Below are positions 7,901-14,525 of a stretch of 64,000 bases of DNA, piece by piece. A model generated the notes under the pieces. The model was not told the DNA's origin. It saw only the letters and a list, made by a program, of their open reading frames with translations, and did no database searches. The stretch is from NCBI RefSeq assembly GCF_000332315.1, contig NZ_KB235933.1, forward strand, positions 949,689 to 1,013,688. Reading direction: 5' to 3'. Position 1 is the stretch's first letter. The number at the start of each line of letters is the position of its first letter. The translations under genes were made by a program, and so were the position numbers. The DNA is from Prochlorothrix hollandica PCC 9006 = CALU 1027 (GTDB taxonomy: Bacteria; Cyanobacteriota; Cyanobacteriia; Prochlorotrichales; Prochlorotrichaceae).

Positions 7901-8136
7901 TGACGATTCCGTTACCGCCTAATGTGGCGGCGGGGCTGTATGAAGTTGTTGTGGTGATGCAGCCGCAGTCTGAGGTGAGGACGACAAGCCAAGACTGGGA
8001 GCAATATTGGGAGAATTTGGCGGTGTTTCGGGCCAAGATTGCAGAGCGGTTTGGCTGTAGCGATCGGGATTGGGTGGCTGAGGCACGGGTCGATCGAGAA
8101 ACAGATTTAGGGCAGTGGCTGGGATTGATAGAGTGA
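7855..8136 (+). CDS. Antitoxin-like protein of a PIN toxin pair, copy 1
   Basis: 93 aa from ATG 7855, with GGGGAGTTGAG upstream; an earlier in-frame start would add 10 residues. Begins MQRIQLQVEVKDDRS, then LTIPLPPNVAAGLYEVVVVM, a beta-rich pattern of small cyanobacterial antitoxin-like proteins found before PIN genes. The C-terminal part is helical and charged (YWENLAVFRAKIAERF). The stop overlaps the PIN start (TGATG), so the two are translationally coupled. The role is inferred from pairing. A second copy at 11242 carries a 4-bp deletion. Confidence 0.75.
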   Translation: MQRIQLQVEVKDDRSLTIPLPPNVAAGLYEVVVVMQPQSEVRTTSQDWEQYWENLAVFRAKIAERFGCSDRDWVAEARVDRETDLGQWLGLIE

Positions 8137-8570
8137 TGAAAATTGTTCTGGATGCGAATATCACGTTGGCGTTAGTGTTGTCGCTACCGGCTACGCCCCA
8201 AGCCGTCCAAAAGGTTTCAGATTGGCAAAAGCAAGGCTATCAATTTTTTGTGCCGACTTTGTGGTGCTATGAGGTTATTTCGGCGTTACGGAAAGCGCGG
8301 GTTGCTGGTTTTTTGGATGCCGTAGCAGTTAAGGAGGCTTTCGATCAGCTTTTGGGCTTGCCGATCGAGTGGGTTGATCCAACTCCGACATTGATGGAGC
8401 GTAGCCTATATTGGGCTGAGATTTTGGGGCAACGGGTTGCCTATGATGGGGCTTATTTGGCAGTGGCAGAGGCAATTGAGGCTGAGTTCTGGACGTTGGA
8501 TCACAAGCTGATTCGGGCAATTTTGCCGTTAAACCTGGGTTGGATTCATGCTCTAACGGCAGAGGACTAA
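8136..8570 (+). CDS. PIN-domain (VapC-type) toxin, copy 1
   Basis: 145 aa from the ATG overlapping the antitoxin stop. Acidic residues of the PIN site are in place: VLDANI, CYEVISAL, AYDGAYLAVAEA and FWTLDHKL (about residues 6, 50, 111 and 128). VapC-family proteins cleave RNA, often tRNA or rRNA. The target here is unknown. The sequence is nearly identical to 11519-11908, except for two base changes and a different C-terminal end, showing a recent duplication. Confidence 0.88.
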   Translation: MKIVLDANITLALVLSLPATPQAVQKVSDWQKQGYQFFVPTLWCYEVISALRKARVAGFLDAVAVKEAFDQLLGLPIEWVDPTPTLMERSLYWAEILGQRVAYDGAYLAVAEAIEAEFWTLDHKLIRAILPLNLGWIHALTAED

Positions 8571-8637
8571 ATAAGTTAGGCTTATGGGGTGTGAGGGAGA
8601 TCGCTTAGGATTTAGCTGGGGAGAGGAGCGATCGGGT

Positions 8638-8829
8638 GATCGCTGTGGCGGGAGGGGCGGGGGTTGGTGGTGCGGTATCTGGAGGGTTTGTTGTGGCGGG
8701 AGCGGGGGTAGCTTGATTTGGGTGGGCGATCGGGGGGTGTTAGGATGGGGAGGGACTAGCGTTTATGTTTCGGGGGGGTTGGGATGCAAACGATTCAATT
8801 GCAGGTTGAGGTCAAGGGAGATCGATCTC
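8638..8829 (+). repeat. R module, copy R1
   Basis: Complete module. It starts at GATCGC with the 3' end of a DUF4926-like gene (CGGTATCTGGAGGGTTTG), passes the TAG and the GATCGGGGGGTGTTAGGATGG spacer, and ends in the ATG-leader codons and GATCGATC. It is joined to the nucleotidyltransferase fragment at 8784. Confidence 0.9.
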
Positions 8830-9050
8830 GGTTAGCCATTTTGCGGGAAAGGCGGGCGGAAATTTTGGCGATCGCGGCTCACCATGGCGCTGATCAGGTG
8901 CGGGTGTTTGGGTCGGTGGCGCGGGGGGAAGAGGGTCCGGAGAGTGATGTGGATTTTTTGGTGAGTTATGACCCGGAGCGGGTAACGCCTTGGTTTCCGG
9001 GGGGGTTGTTGATGGATTGGGAGGAGTTGTTGGGGTGTCGGGTGGTTTAG
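8784..9050 (+). pseudogene. Truncated MntA-type nucleotidyltransferase, leader-grafted
   Basis: 88-aa frame: leader MQTIQLQVEVKGDRS fused to RLAILRERRAEILAIAA and the nucleotidyltransferase motif FGSVARGEEGPESDVDFL (GSx10DxD). It breaks off at LLGCRV, where the intact copy at 9856 continues with DVLTEEGISP. DNA is almost identical to 9856-10110 apart from changes at the leader junction. Loss of the C-terminal 22 residues suggests an inactive remnant. Confidence 0.8.
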
Positions 9051-9123
9051 CTTAGGAGGGGGGGACGATCCCAACAGGTGCTGAGGTGGGTTAGGATTCA
9101 GATCAAACAGCATTGAAGGTGTA

Positions 9124-9447
9124 GTGACTTATCTCCCTCAGCCGATCGTGATTGATGAGGCTAAAATTACTCAATACCTGCTTGTTCCATTGGCTAAGGA
9201 CGATAAATCCAAGTTTTTAGCGCGAGGGGGCTATGGGCAGGAAAGTTGGCAACGGCTTCGGGCAGACTTAATGGCGCAAGCCCTTAACCAGTCTGCTGAG
9301 TTTTTGGTGACGACTCCCTATGGCGATAAGTATCAAATTCGCGGGGCTTTACCGGGTGTTAATGGAGTTTGCTTAAATGTTCTATCTGTGTGGATGGTTG
9401 GCAATCAGCAAACTCGGTTTATTACTTTAGTTCCTGATAAGTTGTAA
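9124..9447 (+). CDS. DUF6883-like protein, partner of DUF4926
   Basis: 107 aa from a GTG start. The pattern ITQYLLVPLAKDDKSKFLARGGYG, SWQRLRADLMAQAL, and TTPYGDKYQIRGALPG ... VWMVG ... RFITLVP matches the DUF6883 family as I know it. It sits 12 bp before a DUF4926 gene, a common arrangement in bacteria that looks like a toxin-antitoxin-type pair. Activity is not established, and which protein is toxic cannot be read from sequence. Confidence 0.72.
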   Translation: MTYLPQPIVIDEAKITQYLLVPLAKDDKSKFLARGGYGQESWQRLRADLMAQALNQSAEFLVTTPYGDKYQIRGALPGVNGVCLNVLSVWMVGNQQTRFITLVPDKL

Positions 9448-9459
9448 GGAGGTTTAAGG

Positions 9460-9783
9460 ATGGTGCTGTTGATTTCGGAGCCTTATGCTTTGTTTTCCCA
9501 GGCGGTTTTGTTGCAGGATGTTCCAGAGTATGGGCTGAAGCGGGGGGCGATCGGGACGATCGTGGAGCATTATCCGATGCCGGAGGGGGTGGCGGATGGG
9601 TATAGTGTGGAGGGGTTTGGGGTGGTGGGGGTGACGATCGAGGTGGATGAGTTGCAGATTTTGCCGGTGGTGGGTTTGGTGGAGGAGTTTGGAGTGATTC
9701 AGAGGTTGCGATCGCTGTCGCGGGAGGGGCGGGAGTTGTTGGAGCGATATCTGGAGGGTTTGTTGTGGCGGGAGCGGGGGTAG
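9460..9783 (+). CDS. DUF4926-family protein
   Basis: 107 aa. Preceded by a perfect AAGGAGG 9 nt before ATG 9460. DUF4926 pattern: FSQAVLLQDVPEYGLKRGAIGTIVEHY, then VEGFGVVGVTIEVDELQI, a small beta-barrel. The C-terminal tail (REGRELLERYLEGLLWRERG) is specific to this island. Its 3' 75 bp, from GCGATCGC onward, is the left half of the R module and is scattered without the rest of the gene at 8638, 11095, 12571 and 13495. This gene is therefore the likely parent of that half. Confidence 0.78.
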   Translation: MVLLISEPYALFSQAVLLQDVPEYGLKRGAIGTIVEHYPMPEGVADGYSVEGFGVVGVTIEVDELQILPVVGLVEEFGVIQRLRSLSREGRELLERYLEGLLWRERG

Positions 9784-9901
9784 CTTGATTTGGGTGGGCG
9801 ATCGGGGGGTGTTAGGATGGGGAGGGACTAGCGTTTATGTTTTAGGGGGGTTGGGATGCAAACGATTCAATTGCAGGTTGAGGTCAAGGACGATCGATCG
9901 C
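9708..9901 (+). repeat. R module, copy R2 (parental arrangement of left half)
   Basis: The only copy whose left half is the true 3' end of an intact DUF4926 gene. Begins at GCGATCGC (9708-9715), ends at CGATCGATCGC (9891-9901) inside the nucleotidyltransferase leader. Confidence 0.9.
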
Positions 9902-10188
9902 GGTTAGCCATTTTGCGGGAAAGGCGGGCGGAAATTTTGGCGATCGCGGCTCACCATGGCGCTGATCAGGTGCGGGTGTTTGGGTCGGTGGCGCGGGGGG
10001 AAGAGGGTCCGGAGAGTGATGTGGATTTTTTGGTGAGTTATGACCCGGAGCGGGTAACGCCTTGGTTTCCGGGGGGGTTGTTGATGGATTGGGAGGAGTT
10101 GTTGGGGTGTCGGGTGGATGTGTTGACGGAGGAGGGGATTAGTCCGTTGATTCGGGAGCGGGTTTTGGCGGAGGCTAAGCTTTTATGA
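9856..10188 (+). CDS. MntA-type nucleotidyltransferase (minimal nucleotidyltransferase), leader-grafted
   Basis: 110 aa. After the 15-residue leader MQTIQLQVEVKDDRS comes a typical minimal nucleotidyltransferase: RLAILRERRAEILAIAAHHG, GSVARGEEGPESDVDFLV (catalytic GS and DxD), LMDWEELLGCRVDVLTEEG. In HepT-MntA systems this enzyme AMPylates and neutralises the HEPN toxin HepT. No HepT follows; the next 140 bp is module debris, so this is an orphan antitoxin. The leader is shared with unrelated antitoxin genes here, so the start region has been replaced by recombination. Confidence 0.82.
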   Translation: MQTIQLQVEVKDDRSRLAILRERRAEILAIAAHHGADQVRVFGSVARGEEGPESDVDFLVSYDPERVTPWFPGGLLMDWEELLGCRVDVLTEEGISPLIRERVLAEAKLL

Positions 10189-10331
10189 CCCACGGATGGG
10201 GGAGGAGATTGTGTTGGGGTTTCATGGGCCGGGGGTGCGGCAGTATACGGAGTTTGCGATCGCTTAAGGGGGAATTGAGGGGGGCGATGAAGGTGTTGGT
10301 GAGGGTACTGGAGAGGAGTCCGGGGGAGAGG
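10189..10331. pseudogene. Module debris: S segment and antitoxin C-terminal remnant
   Basis: 10214-10263 repeats the S segment of 6639-6688 and ends at GCGATCGC. 10270-10331, read on the minus strand, encodes SPGLLSSTLTNTFIAPL. This resembles the C-terminal end of the antitoxin at 12330-12524 (TPGLLSGTLSNAFFDPL), so it is probably a severed antitoxin tail. The position where a HepT partner would be expected is occupied by this debris. Confidence 0.6.
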
Positions 10332-10751
10332 TTAGGGCAGTAAGGCAAAACTGTTACAGTGTTGGGGGCGATAGAGGCTAAAATCACGACGATCGAGGGT
10401 TAACACTGTGCTGAGTTTGTGATGCTCTGCTAAAGCCATGACGGAGGCATCTACAAAATCAATACGACTATCCTGATATTGCTGCAAAATTGCGGCGGTT
10501 CGGGAAAGCGCGACATTGTTGAGACCCATGAGTTCAAATTTGCTAAATTTGAGGGATTGAAGAAATTGAATCACGATGGCAATTCCTGCATCGCGGGTAA
10601 GGAGATAGGCGACCTCAGCCAAAACGGTTTGAGGCAGTAGGATTTTGGACTGCTCCCTGTACACTTGTATGCTGGCCTGGTGGTGTTTGTCATTACGGTT
10701 GGTTAGGGCAACGACAAAGCCTGTGTCTGTGATGGCGCTTAGGCTTTCCAT
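10332..10751 (-). CDS. PIN-domain (VapC-type) toxin
   Basis: 139 aa from ATG 10751, chosen over a TTG two codons upstream because it lies inside the antitoxin's last codons. PIN landmarks: ITDTGFVVALTN, LPQTVLAEVAYLL, SRIDFVDASVMALAE, VLTLDRRDF. Pairs with the antitoxin at 10739-11014 with 13-bp overlap. Putative RNase. Unlike the 8136/11519 PIN pair, it belongs to a different VapC subgroup. Confidence 0.87.
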   Translation of the reverse strand: MESLSAITDTGFVVALTNRNDKHHQASIQVYREQSKILLPQTVLAEVAYLLTRDAGIAIVIQFLQSLKFSKFELMGLNNVALSRTAAILQQYQDSRIDFVDASVMALAEHHKLSTVLTLDRRDFSLYRPQHCNSFALLP

Positions 10752-11014
10752 GTCCAACCCGATTCGCCCAAGTTCGCCGCTAGAATGTCTTCGGCTTGCT
10801 CAGAAAGGTTGGGGCTACCGGAGTAGAGACCCACGATCGGATCTAAGTCAGGCCGATCGATGTGGGGGAGTTGCTCTGCGGGGGGGTGGGGGGCTGGAAC
10901 AAAGGGGATTTTGTACTGTTGCTTGAGGAAGCGTACAAAGTCGAGGATTTGCTGGAGGAGGGAGGGCGGGGTGTTGCGGAGTTCTTGAAGGAGTTGATCT
11001 TGAAGGGAGGTCAT
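10739..11014 (-). CDS. Antitoxin of the 10332 PIN toxin (DUF2281-like)
   Basis: 91 aa. Starts MTSLQDQLLQELRNTPPSLL, then QQILDFVRFLKQQ, the helical N-terminus of DUF2281-like VapB proteins. An acidic Pro-rich middle and a toxin-binding tail ending ESGWTWKA follow. The first seven codons of the same gene recur as a severed remnant at 13412-13427 (MTSLHL reading). The role follows from overlap with a PIN gene. Confidence 0.75.
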   Translation of the reverse strand: MTSLQDQLLQELRNTPPSLLQQILDFVRFLKQQYKIPFVPAPHPPAEQLPHIDRPDLDPIVGLYSGSPNLSEQAEDILAANLGESGWTWKA

Positions 11015-11094
11015 GGGGAGATGGGGGGGGGTTGCGGGGGGTGGCTCTTCTTAGTTTAGGGTTTGGTGGAGGAGTTTGGGGTGATTCAGAGGTT

Positions 11095-11285
11095 GCGATC
11101 GCGGTGGCGGGAGGGGCGGGGGTTGGTGGTGCGGTATCTGGAGGGTTTGGTGTGGCAGGAGCGGGGGTAGCTTGATTTGGGTGGGCGATCGGGGGGTGTT
11201 AGGATGGGGAGGTGTTAGCGTTTATGTTTTGGGGAGTTGAGATGCAAAGGATACAGTTGCAGGTTGAGGTGAAGGACGATCGATG
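11095..11285 (+). repeat. R module, copy R3
   Basis: Full-length module from GCGATCGC to the leader. The right terminus lacks four bases (GATCGATG instead of GATCGATCGCTG). Homology with R5 continues leftwards for another 80 bp or so (11012-11094 versus 13419-13494), including GGGTGGCTCTTCTTAG. Confidence 0.9.
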
Positions 11286-11519
11286 ACGATTCCGTTACCG
11301 CCTAATGTGGCGGCGGGGCTGTATGAAGTTGTTGTGGTGATGCAGCCGCAGTCTGAGGTGAGGACGACAAGCCAAGACTGGGAGCAATATTGGGAGAATT
11401 TGGCGGTGTTTCGGGCCAAGATTGCAGAGCGGTTTGGCTGTAGCGATCGGGATTGGGTGGCTGAGGCACGGGTCGATCGAGAAACAGATTTAGGGCAGTG
11501 GCTGGGATTGATAGAGTGA
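11242..11519 (+). pseudogene. Antitoxin-like protein, copy 2, split by a 4-bp deletion
   Basis: Same gene as 7855-8136 but four bases are missing at the R3 end. The leader from ATG 11242 now stops after 14 codons (TGA 11284-11286). An internal ATG at 11283 overlaps that stop as ATGA and restores the original frame for 78 residues (MTIPLPPNVAAGL ...). Translation could continue by termination-reinitiation, giving an N-terminally shortened antitoxin. It may therefore be functional rather than dead. Confidence 0.75.
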
Positions 11520-11935
11520 TGAAAATTGTTCTGGATGCGAATATCACGTTGGCGTTAGTGTTGTCGCTACCGGCTACGCCCCAAGCCGTCCAAAAGGTTT
11601 CAGATTGGCAAAAGCAAGGCTATCAATTTTTTGTGCCGACTTTGTGGTGCTATGAGGTTATTTCGGCGTTACGGAAAGCGCGGGTTGCTGGTTTTTTGGA
11701 TGCCGTAGCAGTTAAGGAGGCTTTCGATCAGCTTTTGGGCTTGCCGATCGAGTGGGTTGATCCAACTCTGACATTGACGGAGCGTAGCCTATATTGGGCT
11801 GAGATTTTGGGGCAACGGGTTGCCTATGATGGGGCTTATTTGGCAGTGGCAGAGGCAATTGAGGCTGAGTTCTGGACGTTGGATCACAAGCTGATTCGGG
11901 CAATTTTGCCGCATACGGAGTTTGCGATCGCCTAG
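11519..11935 (+). CDS. PIN-domain (VapC-type) toxin, copy 2
   Basis: 138 aa, TGATG overlap with the antitoxin copy. Identical to the toxin at 8136 except for two substitutions (WVDPTLTLTERS) and its end. After RAILP the original LNLGWIHALTAED is replaced by HTEFAIA, encoded by the last part of the S segment, ending at GCGATCGCC then TAG. The four PIN acids are kept, so it is probably active. Confidence 0.85.
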   Translation: MKIVLDANITLALVLSLPATPQAVQKVSDWQKQGYQFFVPTLWCYEVISALRKARVAGFLDAVAVKEAFDQLLGLPIEWVDPTLTLTERSLYWAEILGQRVAYDGAYLAVAEAIEAEFWTLDHKLIRAILPHTEFAIA

Positions 11936-12327
11936 TGGGGAATGGTTTGGATGAGGCCCGTCTGAAAGGCTGGATCATGGGTGAGGATTGGCAAGTTTTC
12001 GAGTTCGGCCTGGGCCATGAGCATTCGATCGAAGGGATCCCGATGGGCGATCGGAAGGTTTCCGGCACGGAGGGCGTGGAGAGTAGTGATGGAAAGTTCT
12101 GTAAACCTGGCTTTTTCTAAGGTTTGGGGGTATTTCTGGAGAAGTTCTGTGGCTTCTGGCAGTTTACCAAGGCGGTACTTTGTGGCGATTTCCCAGGCTG
12201 AAGCACTGCTGACAAAAATTGAGTTTTCAGGGTTTCTGATGATGCTATGGCAAGTTTTATCAAGTTTGGGGTCATTAAAGAGCCACCAAAGCAAAATATG
12301 AGTGTCTAGCAGGTAGCTTGTCGTCAT
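11932..12327 (-). CDS. PIN-domain (VapC-type) toxin, DTHxxLW subgroup
   Basis: 131 aa from ATG 12327, with a GTG four codons upstream as alternative. Begins TTSYLLDTHILLWWLFNDPKL, a very common VapC subgroup start. Then VSSASAWEIATKYRLGKL, HRDPFDRMLMAQA and ILTHDPAF supply the remaining acids. The 3' end converges with PIN copy 2, overlapping by 4 bp. Paired with the antitoxin at 12330. Confidence 0.88.
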   Translation of the reverse strand: MTTSYLLDTHILLWWLFNDPKLDKTCHSIIRNPENSIFVSSASAWEIATKYRLGKLPEATELLQKYPQTLEKARFTELSITTLHALRAGNLPIAHRDPFDRMLMAQAELENLPILTHDPAFQTGLIQTIPH

Positions 12328-12329
12328 TT

Positions 12330-12524
12330 TTACTCCCACTGTTGCAGTTCTGTTTCGGGGAGGGGGTCAAAGAAGGCGTTGCTGAGGGTGCCGGAGAGGA
12401 GTCCGGGGGTGCGGGGTTGGGGGGTGGGGGTGAGACCGAGGCGAAAGTGGTGGATGAGGTCGTAGAGGAGGGGGAGTTTGTGGGGGGGGATGGCTTGGAG
12501 TTCGTGGATAATTTGCTGGAGCAT
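12330..12524 (-). CDS. Antitoxin of the 11932 PIN toxin
   Basis: 64 aa, ATG 12524. MLQQIIHELQAIPPHKLPLL then YDLIHHFRLGL is the helical N-terminus of DUF2281-like antitoxins. The tail reads TPGLLSGTLSNAFFDPL and ends ELQQWE. It stops 2 bp before the toxin ATG. Short but complete for this class. Confidence 0.72.
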   Translation of the reverse strand: MLQQIIHELQAIPPHKLPLLYDLIHHFRLGLTPTPQPRTPGLLSGTLSNAFFDPLPETELQQWE

Positions 12525-12570
12525 GGGGCTAGAGGGGGGTTAGGCAATGGGTTGGCCAGATTGTAACATT

Positions 12571-12759
12571 GCGATCGCTGTGGCGGGAGGGGCGGGGGTT
12601 GGTGGTGCGGTATCTGGAGGGTTTGTTGTGGCGGGAGCGGGGATAGCTTGATTTGGGTGGTCGATCGGGGGGTGTTAGGAGGGACTAGTGTTGATGTTTC
12701 GGGAGGGTTTAAGATGCAAACGATTCAATTGCAGGTTGAGGTCAAGGCCGATCGATCGC
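12571..12759 (+). repeat. R module, copy R4
   Basis: Homology to the other copies begins exactly at GCGATCGC (12571) and ends exactly at GATCGATCGC (12750-12759). Its leader ORF (ATG 12714) runs into the antisense of the DUF5615 gene, so this copy currently heads no sense gene. Confidence 0.9.
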
Positions 12760-12766
12760 TGGTTAA

Positions 12767-13129
12767 TCATTGTGGATGTGGGGCATTGGCAAATCGCACT
12801 TTGTCCTCTGTCACAACTACAAAATTATTCGGTAGCCGATCGAGATAGTTCTGAAGCAAAGCATCCAAAACAGCAATTTTATTGTTGGCTGTTTCGTTCT
12901 GTAACCGCATGAAAATTACACCTTTGTGGGGGGAGTTTTCACGGTATACCTTAGTCCCAAAGTCTTTGTCATTGGTGATGAGGATTCGTGACTCACGATC
13001 GGCTTGTTGAATGACGGTTTCATCGTCGAGTCCCCGTGCTTGTTCATACACTGAAAACACGTCATGACCTGCTTCCCGCAGCCATTGGGCCACTCTTGGC
13101 CCGGTACATTCATCAACTAAAAAGCGCAT
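12767..13129 (-). CDS. DUF5615-family PIN-like toxin
   Basis: 120 aa. MRFLVDECTGPRVAQWLREAGHDV, then DDETVIQQADRESRILITNDKDFG, is the DUF5615 PIN-like fold with Asp residues in VDE and TNDKDFG. Such proteins are usually partnered by DUF433, as here. Its TAA/ATG junction with the DUF433 gene overlaps by one base. Putative RNase toxin. Confidence 0.85.
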   Translation of the reverse strand: MRFLVDECTGPRVAQWLREAGHDVFSVYEQARGLDDETVIQQADRESRILITNDKDFGTKVYRENSPHKGVIFMRLQNETANNKIAVLDALLQNYLDRLPNNFVVVTEDKVRFANAPHPQ

Positions 13130-13383
13130 TAGGCAACTTTATCCCAAAATTGCTCAGATTCTATGTTTTCTAGGGTTTTTGCAGCAAATAAAAGGCAGGC
13201 GAGGATGTCTTCGAGGGTTTGTTCTTGGTATTCTGCCAAAATGTCCTCTGGGGTTGAGCCGTGGCCAAGCAGGTTGAGGATATATTCTACGGTTAGCCGG
13301 GTGCCTTTGATGGTGGGTCGTCCGGCCATGATGTCAGGGTTGATGGTAATGCGTTCGAGTAAGGGGGATGGGGTGAGTTGCAT
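13129..13383 (-). CDS. DUF433-family antitoxin
   Basis: 84 aa. ERITINPDIMAGRPTIKGTRL and VEYILNLLGHGSTPEDILAEY are diagnostic of DUF433 (winged-helix-like antitoxin, probable DNA-binding autorepressor). Directly precedes and overlaps the DUF5615 toxin. The pair is wedged between R4 and the severed 5' end of another antitoxin (13412-13427). Confidence 0.87.
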   Translation of the reverse strand: MQLTPSPLLERITINPDIMAGRPTIKGTRLTVEYILNLLGHGSTPEDILAEYQEQTLEDILACLLFAAKTLENIESEQFWDKVA

Positions 13384-13494
13384 GGCTATGGTCGGGGCTG
13401 AGTGTCAAGATGAAGGGAGGTCATGGGGATGTTGCGGGGGGTGGCTCTTCTTAGTTTAGGGTTTGGTGGAGGAGTTTGGGGTGATTCAGAGGTT

Positions 13495-13570
13495 GCGATC
13501 GCGGTGGCGGGAGGGGCGGGGGTTGCTGGTGCGGTATCTGGAGGTTTTGTTGTGGCAGGAGCGGGGGTAG
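13495..13570 (+). repeat. R module, copy R5 (left half only)
   Basis: Begins at GCGATCGC with the DUF4926 3' end and breaks off at its TAG, where AT-rich DNA takes over. It is the right margin of the shuffled island. Confidence 0.85.
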
Positions 13571-13637
13571 GGGGCGATCTATATTCTGCAAGGCTGAATT
13601 CAGGATGATCTCGCCAAGGAAACTCAATGATGGTAAC

Positions 13638-14453
13638 CTAGGCAAACCTATCAACACCCAACTCGAAAAAGTTTTTTACTGAGTCTCCAAAATCTGCACC
13701 TTCTCTAATGCGATCAAGATCATCAAAGATATCGCTACTGGGGGGCTTATGTGTTAATATCTCTCGTTGAAGGGTATAAAAATGAGTATAAACACCTTCA
13801 GTTTCTAGAGAAGCAGTTACGACTTGAAAACCTTGAGAACCTAGATAATTCAGAAAATCATGAAAGGTTGCAGTTCTAGGTCTTACTCTTTTTCCGTTAA
13901 CATAAAGACTCATGATTTCATTTGTCATACCTCGACCTAGCAGTTGCACTCGAATCTGAATAAATTGATAAGTCTTCCTTGCCTGTTGTGAGTTGTCTAT
14001 GTTAGTTTTTGAAGGCAGAGAAGTAATGAGATCATTATCTCGATATTCCCGCTTAATAGGCAACTTCTCCTGATTTTGGCTCTTATCCTGAGAACTTGAC
14101 TGACTGAGATCCATAAATGGGTTGTTGTCAGGTTGATACTCATGGCTCAGGTCTTCCTGATCAAAGCCTTCAACTACAATAGGCTCCGGCAGTCTTTGTA
14201 CACTTCTCCAACAGGGCTGCTCACCTTCTTCTCTACCATAAAATTGAACAGTCTTAATACCAACTAAGTTAGCATCCATTAAGATATTCATTGCTTCTAA
14301 TGCAACCTTTTCATAACTTTGCTTATCCAAATTAGAGCCTTTTGAACATGTAATAACAACATTGAGTAGTGACGAGGTTGCCTTAAGTTGGAAACTAATA
14401 TTGTCACTAGGCTTGACAGAGTTAAGCTGCTGAAGAATTTTGTGAGTGTCCAT
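13638..14453 (-). CDS. Unknown protein with cyanobacterial effector-type N-domain and DUF4177-like C-domain
   Basis: 271 aa from ATG 14453 (MDTHKILQQLN); an upstream start would add 17 residues. About 1-85 (NVVITCSKGSNLDKQSYEKV ... GIKTVQFYGREEGE) resembles the small alpha/beta domain repeated in many cyanobacterial signalling proteins (pattern VQVMLES...ESIERVKVYGRQ). A charged Ser/Gln-rich linker follows. About 160-235 (KTYQFIQIRVQLLG, FLNYLGSQGFQVVTASL, THFYTLQRE) looks like DUF4177. Third gene of an AT-rich operon. Neither domain assignment gives a function. Confidence 0.6.
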   Translation of the reverse strand: MDTHKILQQLNSVKPSDNISFQLKATSSLLNVVITCSKGSNLDKQSYEKVALEAMNILMDANLVGIKTVQFYGREEGEQPCWRSVQRLPEPIVVEGFDQEDLSHEYQPDNNPFMDLSQSSSQDKSQNQEKLPIKREYRDNDLITSLPSKTNIDNSQQARKTYQFIQIRVQLLGRGMTNEIMSLYVNGKRVRPRTATFHDFLNYLGSQGFQVVTASLETEGVYTHFYTLQREILTHKPPSSDIFDDLDRIREGADFGDSVKNFFELGVDRFA

Positions 14454-14525
14454 ACTTATTCCATAACTAATAGAACAATTGAGTAAAAAGCTGCAATGTA
14501 CCATGCTATATTTTGTCTATAAGCA

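Noticed and set aside
10175..10387. 70-codon minus-strand ORF
   Set aside because: A chance join of the antisense S segment with an antitoxin tail remnant; better described as debris.
12714..12848. Leader ORF MQTIQLQVEVKADRS running to 12848
   Set aside because: After the leader it reads the antisense of the DUF5615 gene; not a real fusion protein.
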